A stretch of DNA of 24,428 bases from Pistricoccus aurantiacus (GTDB lineage Bacteria > Pseudomonadota > Gammaproteobacteria > Pseudomonadales > Halomonadaceae), in the NCBI RefSeq assembly GCF_042682565.1, contig NZ_JBHUIC010000024.1; one strand, 5' to 3'. Positions 1 through 8,721 of this stretch are shown one piece after another. Position numbers and translations under genes: made by a program. The first letter of the stretch is position 1. Each line of letters starts with the position of its first letter. The notes beneath the pieces were generated by a model. The model did not search any database, was not told the DNA's origin, and saw only the letters and a list, made by a program, of their open reading frames with translations.

Positions 1-35
1 AACAGTACATTGAGCAGCAATCGAGGCCGGACTAG

Positions 36-53
36 GGAGCGCTCTCGCGCTCC
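36..53. other. Perfect short hairpin, 7-bp stem
   Basis: The arms GGAGCGC and GCGCTCC flank a TCTC loop. There is no T-run directly after it on either strand, so it is not a classic intrinsic terminator on its own. It lies about a dozen bases before a better plus-strand terminator and may be part of the same 3' untranslated region of a gene ending left of the window. Confidence 0.35.
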
Positions 54-64
54 TCGCTATCCAT

Positions 65-90
65 CCTCGCACTAGAAGTACGAGGTTTTT
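65..90 (+). terminator. Rho-independent terminator for a plus-strand gene left of the window
   Basis: CCTCG and CGAGG arms (65-69 and 81-85), with an inner ACT/AGT extension after one mismatch, are followed directly by five T residues (86-90). This suits termination of a transcript that enters from the left edge and converges on the polysaccharide operon. Confidence 0.6.
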
Positions 91-100
91 CGCGATGTTC

Positions 101-144
101 GATAAAACAACGATGGCCCGAGCGCCGTCGCGCAGGGGCCATCG
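101..144 (-). terminator. Rho-independent terminator at the end of the polysaccharide operon
   Basis: A 9-bp stem (CGATGGCCC at 111-119 pairing with GGGCCATCG at 136-144) with a 16-nt loop is followed on the minus strand by the T-rich tail TTGTTTTATC (110 to 101). It lies about 70 bases past the methyltransferase stop codon and closes the leftward operon. Confidence 0.75.
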
Positions 145-213
145 TAAGGAAGCAAAGTCAAAAAGCATCATGCCGCAATGGCACTGGCGGCGCTGAGCCG
201 GCTGCCCACCTAA

Positions 214-1104
214 TCAGTCCTTGTCACGCTCTTCCGGCAGCGAGAAATCCAGGCCCAAGGCACGCTCGGGGTGGGCATCGTCATCACGGTCAGACACCGC
301 CGTCTGAGGCATCGGCGTTGGGGCTGCAGTGGGAACGCCAGGGCGCGTCAATCGGCCTAGTCCCTTCTCCAGAGGGTAATACTCCAGCTCAAAGTCGTGA
401 TCGTTGGCCCAGCGCTCGCAGATATCTTTCTCTTCCTGACGAACGGTGTCGTCCATCCACACCTCGGCATTTGGCGAGAGCTTACCGGCCAGGGCGGGCA
501 GCGCCGGGTAGCGGCTAAACAGACACGTCGCCCCCGGCGGGCCATCTACCCACAGCAGATCGACCTGCTCGATGCCTTCCAGCAGCGAGAGCGGGTACCA
601 GCGTGAGGGTTTCTCGGCATCCTTGGGGTTCAGGTGCTCGTCTTCCCAGGCTTCCAGGTCTCCGATGCGCAGATCGACCCAACCTTCCAGGCGCTCCGCC
701 TGCAGCGTGGCGAGGGTCTGCGCCCCGTAGTGGTCGCTGTGCTCAATGGAAATTAGCTTACCCGAACCGTTCTGGCGCAGAGCATCGGCAATCAGCAGCG
801 TTGAGGCCCCGCTGCCGAATTCGACGATCACCTGATGGCGTGTGGCCATAATGTGGGTGTGAAGACGCAACAGCACATCCGGTGACGTTGCCCAGCCACG
901 CAGCGGGGGTAGCTGGCCTTTGATGGCCAGCCGGCGCTGTAGCCAGGAAAGGCTTTCCAGCTGGGCATAGAGACGGTTCTGGACCGTGATAAGATCGCGA
1001 GTAAGCTTATTTGCCATCTCCTTATTCTTCGATGACAAAGCGGCTTCAAGCGCCGCCAGTTCAGGCGTCGAAATACTGGATTCTTGTCCTGTCATGCTGG
1101 ACAT
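214..1104 (-). CDS. SAM-dependent methyltransferase (class I fold), polysaccharide locus
   Basis: A 296-residue protein. The SAM-binding glycine loop VEFGSGAST lies at about residues 94-102, an acidic residue that would bind ribose follows at E121, and a VDGPPG segment at about 186-191 matches the post-strand-4 region of Rossmann methyltransferases. Residues 20-60 are probably helical or coiled coil, and the last 45 residues are Pro- and acid-rich and look disordered. It sits last in a leftward operon of sugar-nucleotide and glycosyltransferase genes, 43 bases after the manB remnant, so methylation of a glycan or sugar precursor is likely but inferred. A GGAG lies 3 bases before the first ATG; a second ATG three codons on is an alternative start. 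The acceptor is unknown. Confidence 0.75.
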   Translation of the reverse strand: MSSMTGQESSISTPELAALEAALSSKNKEMANKLTRDLITVQNRLYAQLESLSWLQRRLAIKGQLPPLRGWATSPDVLLRLHTHIMATRHQVIVEFGSGASTLLIADALRQNGSGKLISIEHSDHYGAQTLATLQAERLEGWVDLRIGDLEAWEDEHLNPKDAEKPSRWYPLSLLEGIEQVDLLWVDGPPGATCLFSRYPALPALAGKLSPNAEVWMDDTVRQEEKDICERWANDHDFELEYYPLEKGLGRLTRPGVPTAAPTPMPQTAVSDRDDDAHPERALGLDFSLPEERDKD

Positions 1105-1147
1105 CAGCTCCGTAAGAAATTGATCATTGTTTCAGCATTGGCCAAGG

Positions 1148-1800
1148 TTAATAACCCTCGCCCATTGCCACTGCACTCTGCAAGCTGAGCAGCGTATTCG
1201 CCACCAGCTCTGCGGCCCTCTCGTCGCTCAGCAATTCGGCATAACAGCGTAGCCCGGCGTATTCCCCGAAGGCCGCAGGTGGAGGATCTCGTCGTTGCTC
1301 AGGGTGGTTCGCAGACCATCGGTGGTATCTACCCGGGTGATGGTATGCTCAAGCCCGAGCGCACAATAGACCAATGATAACGCCGCGTAGCCAGTGGCCT
1401 TGCTCATCGGCCTTGGTGATCTCATTCTCAGGCCAGGTAGAACTTAATGCCGTTACGATCGAAGGGAATATGGCTGCCGGTCACCATGATGGCGGGCATC
1501 CCATCGACCATGGCCTGTAGGGCCAGTGCCGGCGTTGACAAAATGCCGTAGTCCACCACCTCCACACCCATAGCGCTGGCAGCCGCACTACAGACCGCTG
1601 CTATGGTCGGGCTACTGGGGCGACGATCCAGCCCAACGGCCACCTGGCTGGCTTCGCCTTGTTCACGCATGACATATAAAAAACGGCCGTAAGGCCGCGC
1701 AGACATCATCAGTGAACTGTGCCATCAGCCCGCGTACTCCGCTGGTACCGAAGGCAACGCCACTCTGGGCCAGAGCCTCGCTGATCTTGGGAGTCGTCAT
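1148..1800 (-). pseudogene. manB: Phosphomannomutase remnant (manB/algC type), frameshifted and internally deleted
   Basis: The intact enzyme converts mannose-6-phosphate to mannose-1-phosphate. The reading starts at ATG 1798-1800, 2 bases after manC, and shows the family N-terminal motif FGTSGVRGLM. A frameshift at about 1680-1695 follows. The frame then continues through VAVGLDRRPSSPT and the phosphoserine-loop region MVTGSHIPFDRNGIKFYL. A second frameshift lies at about 1433. After DEQ (about 1403) the central part of the protein, roughly half, is missing. The sequence resumes with the C-terminal domain motifs DTTDGLRTTLSNDEILHLRPSGN. A third frameshift near 1253 precedes the restored ending ELRCYAELL, with its stop at 1148-1150. 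It cannot make a working enzyme, so mannose-1-phosphate would have to come from another mutase in the genome. Confidence 0.9.
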
Positions 1801-1802
1801 GG

Positions 1803-3236
1803 TCAGCAACGACCGTAGCTGTCTTCGAAACGCACAATATCGTCTTCGCCCAGATACTCACCGCTCTGTACCTCGATCATCACCAGCGGGATGATCCCGG
1901 GATTCTCCAGGCGGTGCTTGTAGCCGGCAGGGATGTAGGTCGACTCATTGGTACGCAGTAGAATCTCCTTTTCGCCATTGACCACTTTTGCAGTACCCCG
2001 CACCACGATCCAGTGTTCACTGCGGTGGTGATGCATCTGCAGGGAGAGTGTGGCCTTGGGTTTGACCTCGATGCGCTTCATCTTAAAGCGTTCGCCTTCT
2101 TCCAGCACCGTGTAGGTGCCCCAAGGGCGGTGCACGGTGACATGATGCTGATGCAGCTCGTCACCGTTGGCCTTGAGGCGCTGAACGATCTTCTTCACAT
2201 CCTGGCTGTGATCCCTGTGGGCTACCAGCAAGGCATCTGCGGTATCCACGATTACCAGATTCTCGACGCCCACCGCAGCGGTGAGACGATGAGGGCTGCG
2301 GATATAAGTATTACTACTGCCCTCAACCTCGGCCTGGCCAACAATGCGGTTTCCCGCTTCGTCAGGCTCCACCAACTCAGCCATGGCCTGCCATGAGCCG
2401 ATATCACTCCAGCCCAGGTCACAGGGCACTACCGAGACCCGTGAAGACTTCTCCATCAAGGCATAGTCAATGGAGTCATCCTCCACCACCCCGAAGATCT
2501 CGGACAACAGACGCGTGACAGTATGCCCTTCACCCTCGCTACGACCCGCAGTTTCCAGCGCCATGGAAACGCTCTGAACCAAGTCCGGTGCATGCTGAGT
2601 GAGCTCGTCCAACAGTGTTCCCACACGGAAGCAGAACATGCCCGCATTCCATAGGTGGCGGCCACCGATGAGATATTCCTCGGCCAATTCACGGCTGGGC
2701 TTTTCGACAAAGCGAGCCACCTCCACTACCTCAGTACCTGAGACATTGCCACCCTCGACCACTTCGATGTAGCCGAAGCCAGTTTCGGCATGGGTAGGCT
2801 GAATACCGAAGGTTATCAGGCGACCATCCGCCGCCGCCTCAGCTGCCTGACCCACTGCTTGAGTAAAAGCATCTTCGTTCTTCACCAGGTGGTCGGCTGG
2901 CAATACCAACATCAACGCATCGTTGCCGTAACGGCTCTGCAGCTCCAGTGCCGCCGCACAGACGGCGGGTGCGGTATTACGCCCGAAAGGCTCCAGCAGA
3001 TAATGAAGCGGCATGGAGGGTGAAAGCTCGCGGTATTCATCCTCGGTGCGGAAGAATAGATCACGATTGGTAACGGTAGTGAGACTCTCAACGCTCCCTG
3101 CGGCCTTTACACGGAGGAACGTTTTTTGAAGAAGCGAAAGCCCGTCTTCCATCTTGATAAAAGGCTTGGGATTCGCTTCACGGGAAACGGGCCATAGGCG
3201 GGAGCCTGCGCCGCCGGCAACAATAACTATATTCAT
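1803..3236 (-). CDS. manC: Mannose-1-phosphate guanylyltransferase / mannose-6-phosphate isomerase (bifunctional)
   Basis: A 477-residue type II phosphomannose isomerase/GDP-mannose pyrophosphorylase, close to the usual length of about 480. The nucleotidyltransferase domain shows GGAGSRLWPVSR (8-19), GRNTAPA (85-91), PADH (113-116), RFVEKP (175-180) and DLGWSDIGSW (273-282). The C-terminal cupin isomerase domain carries the metal-binding QMHHHRSEHW (400-409). It makes GDP-mannose from fructose-6-phosphate with a phosphomannomutase, feeding capsule or exopolysaccharide synthesis. A strong GGAGAGGG Shine-Dalgarno sequence lies 4 bases before the ATG. Upstream is the sulfotransferase remnant and 2 bases downstream the broken manB. 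The gene appears fully intact. Confidence 0.95.
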   Translation of the reverse strand: MNIVIVAGGAGSRLWPVSREANPKPFIKMEDGLSLLQKTFLRVKAAGSVESLTTVTNRDLFFRTEDEYRELSPSMPLHYLLEPFGRNTAPAVCAAALELQSRYGNDALMLVLPADHLVKNEDAFTQAVGQAAEAAADGRLITFGIQPTHAETGFGYIEVVEGGNVSGTEVVEVARFVEKPSRELAEEYLIGGRHLWNAGMFCFRVGTLLDELTQHAPDLVQSVSMALETAGRSEGEGHTVTRLLSEIFGVVEDDSIDYALMEKSSRVSVVPCDLGWSDIGSWQAMAELVEPDEAGNRIVGQAEVEGSSNTYIRSPHRLTAAVGVENLVIVDTADALLVAHRDHSQDVKKIVQRLKANGDELHQHHVTVHRPWGTYTVLEEGERFKMKRIEVKPKATLSLQMHHHRSEHWIVVRGTAKVVNGEKEILLRTNESTYIPAGYKHRLENPGIIPLVMIEVQSGEYLGEDDIVRFEDSYGRC

Positions 3237-3928
3237 TGGACCCTCTCCACCTCTTTGTCTGTATTTACGCAGCCCTTCGTAGCTATATTCTGGAAACTTA
3301 TCAAAAAAAGAGCATTTCTATCGTAAACAAGACGTATATCATCCTCATCATAAAAGTCCTTATACGACCTCCCCCTCTCCAATAGCTCCAGTTACATTCA
3401 CCTTTGATATAGAAATATCTCTTGGAACCCCCATTTCTTCTTTCAAAATAGCGAAATCCCGATCAACATTCTCTTGATGAATATAAAAGTCTATCCCAAC
3501 ATGAAAATTTGCCTGGACCTCGTAAGGCTTACCACCAAGTTCTTGGACAAGGTACTGCTTGAAAGACTGATTAGCGCTTTTATTATTCGATAGACATACC
3601 TTTCTCCGTCACTTTCAAGAAGTTTATTCATCCATAAATTAGGATCTTTAGCTTGTTTCAATCTTCTGGTTGTATTTCTAAGATATTTGGCAACATGGAA
3701 ACTAAATGGGTTCCTAACACTAACAACTTTAGCTAAGCCACCGCCATCAGAAATTAGACCATTTTCCAACATCTGAATAACAGTCGAATGTTTTCTAGGA
3801 ACAACTCTTCGACCATCCTCAACAATATCATTTCGGGGGTAGTATTTACCTAATGAATTTTCTTGAAATGCCTTAATAAATGCCGTTGAACCTGTTGCAG
3901 GTGCAGAAAAAATATAAAACCGAACTCT
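3233..3928 (-). pseudogene. Sulfotransferase-family remnant, frameshifted and lacking a start
   Basis: The reading begins right after a stop at 3929-3931 without a usable start codon. It shows a PAPS-loop-like FSAPATGSTAF and then VVSVRNPFSFHVAKYL, which resembles the 3'-phosphate-binding strand-helix of sulfotransferases. The longest open stretch is 3491-3772. After ERYVYR (about 3580) the frame shifts and resumes with NNKSANQSFKQYLVQELGG. A second shift near the G-run at 3370-3375 restores SYKDFYDEDDIRLVYDRNA, a typical sulfotransferase C-terminal pattern. A seven-T run at 3303-3309 may hide a third shift. One frame ends in an ATGA overlap with manC; the other runs into manC without a stop, so the original end is uncertain. 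It would have sulfated the surface polysaccharide. It lies in an AT-rich block. Confidence 0.75.
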
Positions 3929-3941
3929 TCAACCAAATAAA

Positions 3942-4964
3942 CTATAAACCCAAACCCCCAGACAAACCTTTATTTAACTTTGAAATTTCTATTCCAAGAT
4001 TTTTCATCGTAATTTCCGCACGCTGTCTAAGCATTCTTATACTTGTCCAAGGAATAACAGGAACAAACGGATGAACACGATCCGGAAGAGTTTCATCATT
4101 CAAGGAAGAGAGCAACTCCCTTCTTTCAATCATGCGCATTAAATTTCTATTCTTATCAGTAGCAGAAAGCACAATACTCGGAATACCATAGTCTAGCGCC
4201 ACCACTGTTCCATGAAATTTCATGCTCGCCAGCATTTTACAAGATGAAATCTCTTGACAAAGCTCGTCCAAAGATTCCGAAAACACTAGCTCTTTACCCT
4301 CAATATCTAAATCGTCAGCGCGTTCAACATCTCGTTTCCCGACATCACCAGTCCCAAGAATAATGTGCTTTATTTTGAAACCTTGTGATTTTGCTTTCTC
4401 CGCCAAACGCTTTACTTGAGTAAGGTCATCAGGAGTACCTTTCCGATCTCGTGTAACAATACCAAAATATTTTTCTTCTGAATCTACTTTAAGCGGCATA
4501 TTCAAGGAAAAAACAATATCCGCACTATGATTAACAGCCACTTCAGAAGAAATATTTCTTTTGACCCATTCTGCACTTTCCTTGTCCCTAACATTAAAAA
4601 ATTTAATGCTATCATGGGTAATAAATTTTTTATATTTTTCGACAATGTGTGGTTTAGCTTGCCCCCAAGTTGGCACACCTACGCCAACGACAAACACAGG
4701 TTTTGCAAGGTACTCATCTCTCCAATAGAGATCTGACATTGTCCATGGAATGATCAGGTCCCCGCCACCGATAACGATGGCATCCACCTCAGCCACGACC
4801 TCCTCAATAGGCCTTGAAAAATATGGCTTATAAGTAAGGTCGTTCATGACCCTGATATCAAACTTATCGCCAAGCCATTGTTCGAAAACTTTGATAAATA
4901 GCTCATCACCGAAGTTCCCCCAACCAAAGAAGCCAACCAAGCCAACTTTTATCTTTTTGCTCAC
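3942..4964 (-). CDS. Polysaccharide pyruvyl transferase family protein
   Basis: A 340-residue protein matching the PS_pyruv_trans/CsaB-WcaK fold. It shows an N-terminal GWGNFGDE (15-21), IVIGGGDLI (63-71), VGVGVPTW (93-100), FNVRDKES (123-130) and, in the second lobe, MASMKFHGTVVALDYGIPSI-like residues around 245-264 with the conserved K/R-F-H-G signature. The family adds ketal pyruvate from phosphoenolpyruvate to sugar residues, giving the polymer negative charge; some members have other glycan roles. The start is GTG (4962-4964), preceded by AGGA. It lies 12 bases after the GT4-type gene and directly before the sulfotransferase remnant. The gene is about 35% G+C, far below the housekeeping genes, which suggests acquisition by transfer. 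Substrate unknown. Confidence 0.85.
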   Translation of the reverse strand: MSKKIKVGLVGFFGWGNFGDELFIKVFEQWLGDKFDIRVMNDLTYKPYFSRPIEEVVAEVDAIVIGGGDLIIPWTMSDLYWRDEYLAKPVFVVGVGVPTWGQAKPHIVEKYKKFITHDSIKFFNVRDKESAEWVKRNISSEVAVNHSADIVFSLNMPLKVDSEEKYFGIVTRDRKGTPDDLTQVKRLAEKAKSQGFKIKHIILGTGDVGKRDVERADDLDIEGKELVFSESLDELCQEISSCKMLASMKFHGTVVALDYGIPSIVLSATDKNRNLMRMIERRELLSSLNDETLPDRVHPFVPVIPWTSIRMLRQRAEITMKNLGIEISKLNKGLSGGLGL

Positions 4965-4976
4965 AATAATTCCTAA

Positions 4977-6131
4977 TTAAATTTTACTCAGACTCTTTAA
5001 AAATGATCCTGAAACATGCCGCGGCGATAACTCCATGCGGAGCTTTGCAACATTATCCTTTAGCATCACCACTCCATTCAATACAGCTTCTTGCATTTCT
5101 GAAACTAGTGCTTGCATATTATTAATATCATATCCAAGAGCACAGCCTTGTTTATATAGGTCTGCAAAGCCACCCGCTTTAGGGCCAATAACCGGCAAAT
5201 CGAAGGTAACCGCCATCATGGCTGCTCCCGAGTTCATGGTGCGCCGGTAGGGGCATACCGCCATATCCGCCGAACGGAAATAGACCTGTAGCTTGTCGTG
5301 GGGCACCGGCGTCATATCGAGAATGACGTCTGGCTTGTCTGCCCCCCAGGCCGCAATTTGTTCCACCAGTGCTTTATCCGATGGGAGCCCGGCGACGATC
5401 AGCCGAGTCTTTTTTGCCGTCTTGCCACGCAGTCGATCATAGGCGGCCATGAGCCGGTCATAGCCTTTGTACTCCATGATCGCGCCAAAGGAGAGAAAGA
5501 CGAACTCTTCCTTGCCGATCTGCAGTTGAGTGCGCGCTTCGGCGCGAGTGATCTCATCTGGCTGGGCGCCTTCATAGGTGGGGTGAGGCACCACGAACAT
5601 CTTCCGCTCATCCAAGGTGTAGTACGGTGCTGTAAGCGCGGCACTATCGCTTGCCATGACATGCAGGGCATCGGCGGCATCGGCCATCATCTGGTGGATC
5701 TTTTTGTCCTGCTCGATCCATATGGTTTCATGGGGCAGCACATTGTGAACAGTCCACACGATCTTGTGGCCGTTTTCTTTGATACGACGCAGCAGTTTTT
5801 CCCAATAAACGACTGCTGCATCCGCTTCGACCTCGGTCTTGGCCTGCCCCGTCTTGCCATGAATCCAGTGGAAGTGACACACCACCTTACCCGGCCAGGG
5901 GATCTCGCCGTATAAGCCAAGGTCGTGTATGGGCAGAATGCTGACGTTGAACTGATCCTGGGCCGAGTAAAGCAGCGCCTGAAACTGGTTGCGTTGGGCC
6001 ACCGGACCATAAGCGAGCACAAAATGGTTGTTCGGATCATCATGGAGCTCGGACGCGATCACGCCCGGCTGCTTGGCCAGCCTGGTGCACTCCTGCCAGA
6101 GTGTTTCAGGTGTTTTTACGATATTAAGCAT
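4977..6131 (-). CDS. GT4-like glycosyltransferase
   Basis: A 384-residue GT-B fold protein. The N-lobe contains CHFHWIHG (85-92) and VWTVHNVLPHE (125-135), typical of bacterial mannosyl- or glucosyltransferases. The C-lobe starts with FLSFGAIMEYKGYDRLM (212-228), the usual start of the donor-binding lobe, followed by RLIVAG (243-248) and the donor-site region CPYRRTMNSGAAMMAVTFDLPVI (about 293-315). An ERP-type catalytic Glu motif is not obvious, so the exact family is uncertain. The start overlaps the stop of the upstream glycosyltransferase by 8 bases (ATGCTTAA), indicating translational coupling. The last 60 or so residues are encoded by DNA of about 35-40% G+C while the rest is near 55-60%, so the gene appears to be a mosaic. 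Confidence 0.85.
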   Translation of the reverse strand: MLNIVKTPETLWQECTRLAKQPGVIASELHDDPNNHFVLAYGPVAQRNQFQALLYSAQDQFNVSILPIHDLGLYGEIPWPGKVVCHFHWIHGKTGQAKTEVEADAAVVYWEKLLRRIKENGHKIVWTVHNVLPHETIWIEQDKKIHQMMADAADALHVMASDSAALTAPYYTLDERKMFVVPHPTYEGAQPDEITRAEARTQLQIGKEEFVFLSFGAIMEYKGYDRLMAAYDRLRGKTAKKTRLIVAGLPSDKALVEQIAAWGADKPDVILDMTPVPHDKLQVYFRSADMAVCPYRRTMNSGAAMMAVTFDLPVIGPKAGGFADLYKQGCALGYDINNMQALVSEMQEAVLNGVVMLKDNVAKLRMELSPRHVSGSFLKSLSKI

Positions 6132-8721
6132 GCAGCGCCTCCTTTTCGCTGATGCCGTGACTTGCCATCAAGCGGCGGTAAATCGTCTCATAACGCTTGG
6201 CATTGGCGCTCCAGGTTCGTTCAGCAAAAACCCACTCCCTGGCCGTTTCCACTTTATGCTGGCGCATCATGGGATCATCGATATAGCGCTGTAGCTGCCC
6301 TACCAGGCTTTCCACATCGGCGGGCTTGGCTACCAGTCCGCGTTCCTCGTTCTCGCCGACAACCTCCTTCAGGGCCGGCAGGTCGGTCACGATGATCGGG
6401 CGCTCTAAAGCCATGGCCTCGTAGGGCTTGAGAGGCGTGACCCAGTCGGCGGCATAATCCGGGATGCGCGGAATCACGAACAGGTCGATGGCCTTGTAGT
6501 AGGCGTTGATCTGGCTGTGGTCGACCTCGCCCGGGAAGGCAATCACTTCTGCCATGCCGAGCTCGGCAGCCAGCCGCTCGAGGTTCTCTCGCTCCGGGCC
6601 GTTGCCCACCAGTAGGCCGCGGATGTCGCGCCTCGTCTGCTCACGCAGTTGGTGGATGGCGCGTATCAGATACTGATGCCCCTCTCGGCGCGACATGTTA
6701 GAGATATAGCCCACCACCATCTCGGCCCCCTCCAGCGCCGGAATAGGCATCGGCGAAAACGTCTTGCCAAGATATTTGGCTTCGTCGATGGCGTTGGGTA
6801 TCACCGCGATCTTGTCCGGCGGCACGCCACGTTCGATCAGTATCTTCTGCATGCTGAAGGAGATGGTGGTAACGAAATCAGCCTCTGCCATGCAGAAATC
6901 CTCCTTGATGATGCGCAACTGGGTTTTCTCCAGCTCAATGGCATCGCTACGCACCGGAGTCCAGGTGTGCTCATGGAAGGAACGTACTTCGTACAGCAGG
7001 GGCAACCCGGTGAGCCTCTTCAATGCCAATGCCTGCAAGGCGAGCTCGTAGCCACGCACCCCGGAGGCAGCATGGATGACATTGGCCCCGCGCTCCTTGA
7101 TCAGCTTGGCCAGGTGGAAGGCAGAATAGCTGGTACGGTCGGGTAACGAGATGCCCCGCAGGCCGTCGGTGTTGCCGCCGATGCGGAAGTGCTCGATGCC
7201 TTCAATCATCTCGCGGTTCTTCGCCCCTTCGATACCCACTGAGCGCGGGTAGCCAATCGGTGTGATAATGTAAGGATCGATACCAATGCGCTGCTGAGAG
7301 AGTGCTGTATTCAGGCACCGTATGGCACCACCGGTATTCTCGTAGGGGTAGGCAGTCTTGTGTAGGTGGACCACTGTCAATCTGTTGGTGGACTTGATCG
7401 GAACAGTTTTGTCGCCATAGGCCAGCGTCGGCAACCAGGTACGGTCTAGCTCAACCATTTCCTGAATGGCACCGTTGATCTGTAAGAAATCATTGTGACG
7501 CTGGGAAAGCGCATGTTTGTAATTGAGCAGTGCAAGGCGCAAGCTGGTCGCCCCTTCCTTGTGAACATATTCCTCCACCGCCTTAATCCAATGCAGGCCA
7601 GGGACCTTGAGGCTGAGCCAGCGCGCTACATCCTCGGTTCTGATCTTGCCAAGCCTAACTTTTCTGAGCGTGAGCGGCCCTGTTGTTGCATAGGCGACGG
7701 CATCAATCTCGATTTTGCCAATACCATGCGGCACGGAAAATACGGCAACTCTGGCGGTGCCTTTAGCCATTGAACTATCAATATACTGGAAGTGTGGATA
7801 GGCCTTGGATGATAAAAAGCCCGGCAAGCTATCTTTCAGCGGCTTACCTTTGTCATCGAAGAATCTGAAACTTGCCACAATACCTTTGGGTTTGCCGCCG
7901 GATTCATCATCAACGTCTAGCTCCAAGGCATACAGGCCGCTGCCATGAGTAGTGTGACCTACCTGATACATTTCTTTAGGCGACAATTTGGCGATGGGCT
8001 GCTGACGAGGAGTACCTTGTACTACTTGATAAAGGATATCTAATAGCGTCTCTTTATTTTCTTCATCCTCGGGGAACAAGTAAAAGTTTTGATCCGCTAA
8101 CGTGAAACATGCTTGCTCGACTTTATACTTCTCGGCAAAGTTCATGCGCGAGAAATAGCTCAAACCTTCTTCATCAAGAAATGCCTCACCATAGTAGAGT
8201 TGCTCTTTGATTGTTGGTAAAGCGAGTGCTCTAGCCGCGATAATTGCAGGCAACGCTGAAGTGAAGTCACTAGCGGCAACAACGACCTCTGGTCGATACA
8301 CCCGAAACAGCTCGGTAAAGCGTGCCAAGCTGGCTTCTAGATGCTCGCGCTCGTTAGTTGGCACTTGGTCTTGTGGCCAGCGGCTATGAATGTAACGCAC
8401 ACCTTCTATCACGCTTTCCGGCCCTACGTTGCCGGGGGCCATGCCCAACTCCCAGGGGCGGCCGGGGCGTACGAAGCATAGGGTTTCCAGACCATGCTGG
8501 TTCAACGCCTGGGCGATGCCCTGGGTGCGCACGGCGTAACCGTTGCTGGCGTAGCTCTGGCCGTGGCTGACAACATAAGCGATGCGCCCCTGAATGGGGG
8601 CGAGCAGTGGCGTGGCGGGCTGGTTGGCGAGCTGGTTCGCGAGATGAAGAAGGTTATCCATGGATGTCTGGCATTCTGAGCTGGTGAAAACGGTGGGTAA
8701 AACTGCGGACGCCTGCATCAT
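6124..8721 (-). CDS. Large multidomain glycosyltransferase: GT-B-like lobe, beta-rich insert, GT4 domain
   Basis: An 865-residue protein, about twice the length of a normal GT4 enzyme. Residues 46-235 look like a GT-B N-lobe (RIAYVVSHGQSYASNGYAVRT, then VVVAASDFTSALPAI). Residues 255-345 are rich in alternating hydrophobic strands and could form a beta-sandwich or carbohydrate-binding module. Residues 446-852 form a complete GT4 unit: VVHLHKTAYPYENTGGAIR (450-468), VIPNAID (640-646), GYISNMSRREGHQYLIRAI (671-689), LLVGNGPERE (703-712) and the donor-binding KPYEAMALERPIIVTD (765-780). The start overlaps the wecC remnant stop as ATGA. A second Met at residue 21 is an alternative start. DNA for about residues 155-405 is nearer 45% G+C, against 57-67% on both sides. 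It probably builds repeat units of the polymer; donor and acceptor are unknown. Confidence 0.85.
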   Translation of the reverse strand: MMQASAVLPTVFTSSECQTSMDNLLHLANQLANQPATPLLAPIQGRIAYVVSHGQSYASNGYAVRTQGIAQALNQHGLETLCFVRPGRPWELGMAPGNVGPESVIEGVRYIHSRWPQDQVPTNEREHLEASLARFTELFRVYRPEVVVAASDFTSALPAIIAARALALPTIKEQLYYGEAFLDEEGLSYFSRMNFAEKYKVEQACFTLADQNFYLFPEDEENKETLLDILYQVVQGTPRQQPIAKLSPKEMYQVGHTTHGSGLYALELDVDDESGGKPKGIVASFRFFDDKGKPLKDSLPGFLSSKAYPHFQYIDSSMAKGTARVAVFSVPHGIGKIEIDAVAYATTGPLTLRKVRLGKIRTEDVARWLSLKVPGLHWIKAVEEYVHKEGATSLRLALLNYKHALSQRHNDFLQINGAIQEMVELDRTWLPTLAYGDKTVPIKSTNRLTVVHLHKTAYPYENTGGAIRCLNTALSQQRIGIDPYIITPIGYPRSVGIEGAKNREMIEGIEHFRIGGNTDGLRGISLPDRTSYSAFHLAKLIKERGANVIHAASGVRGYELALQALALKRLTGLPLLYEVRSFHEHTWTPVRSDAIELEKTQLRIIKEDFCMAEADFVTTISFSMQKILIERGVPPDKIAVIPNAIDEAKYLGKTFSPMPIPALEGAEMVVGYISNMSRREGHQYLIRAIHQLREQTRRDIRGLLVGNGPERENLERLAAELGMAEVIAFPGEVDHSQINAYYKAIDLFVIPRIPDYAADWVTPLKPYEAMALERPIIVTDLPALKEVVGENEERGLVAKPADVESLVGQLQRYIDDPMMRQHKVETAREWVFAERTWSANAKRYETIYRRLMASHGISEKEALHA

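Noticed and set aside
5298..5915. A 205-residue plus-strand frame inside the GT4-type gene
   Set aside because: It is antisense to a clear glycosyltransferase and has no promoter, ribosome binding site or family features.
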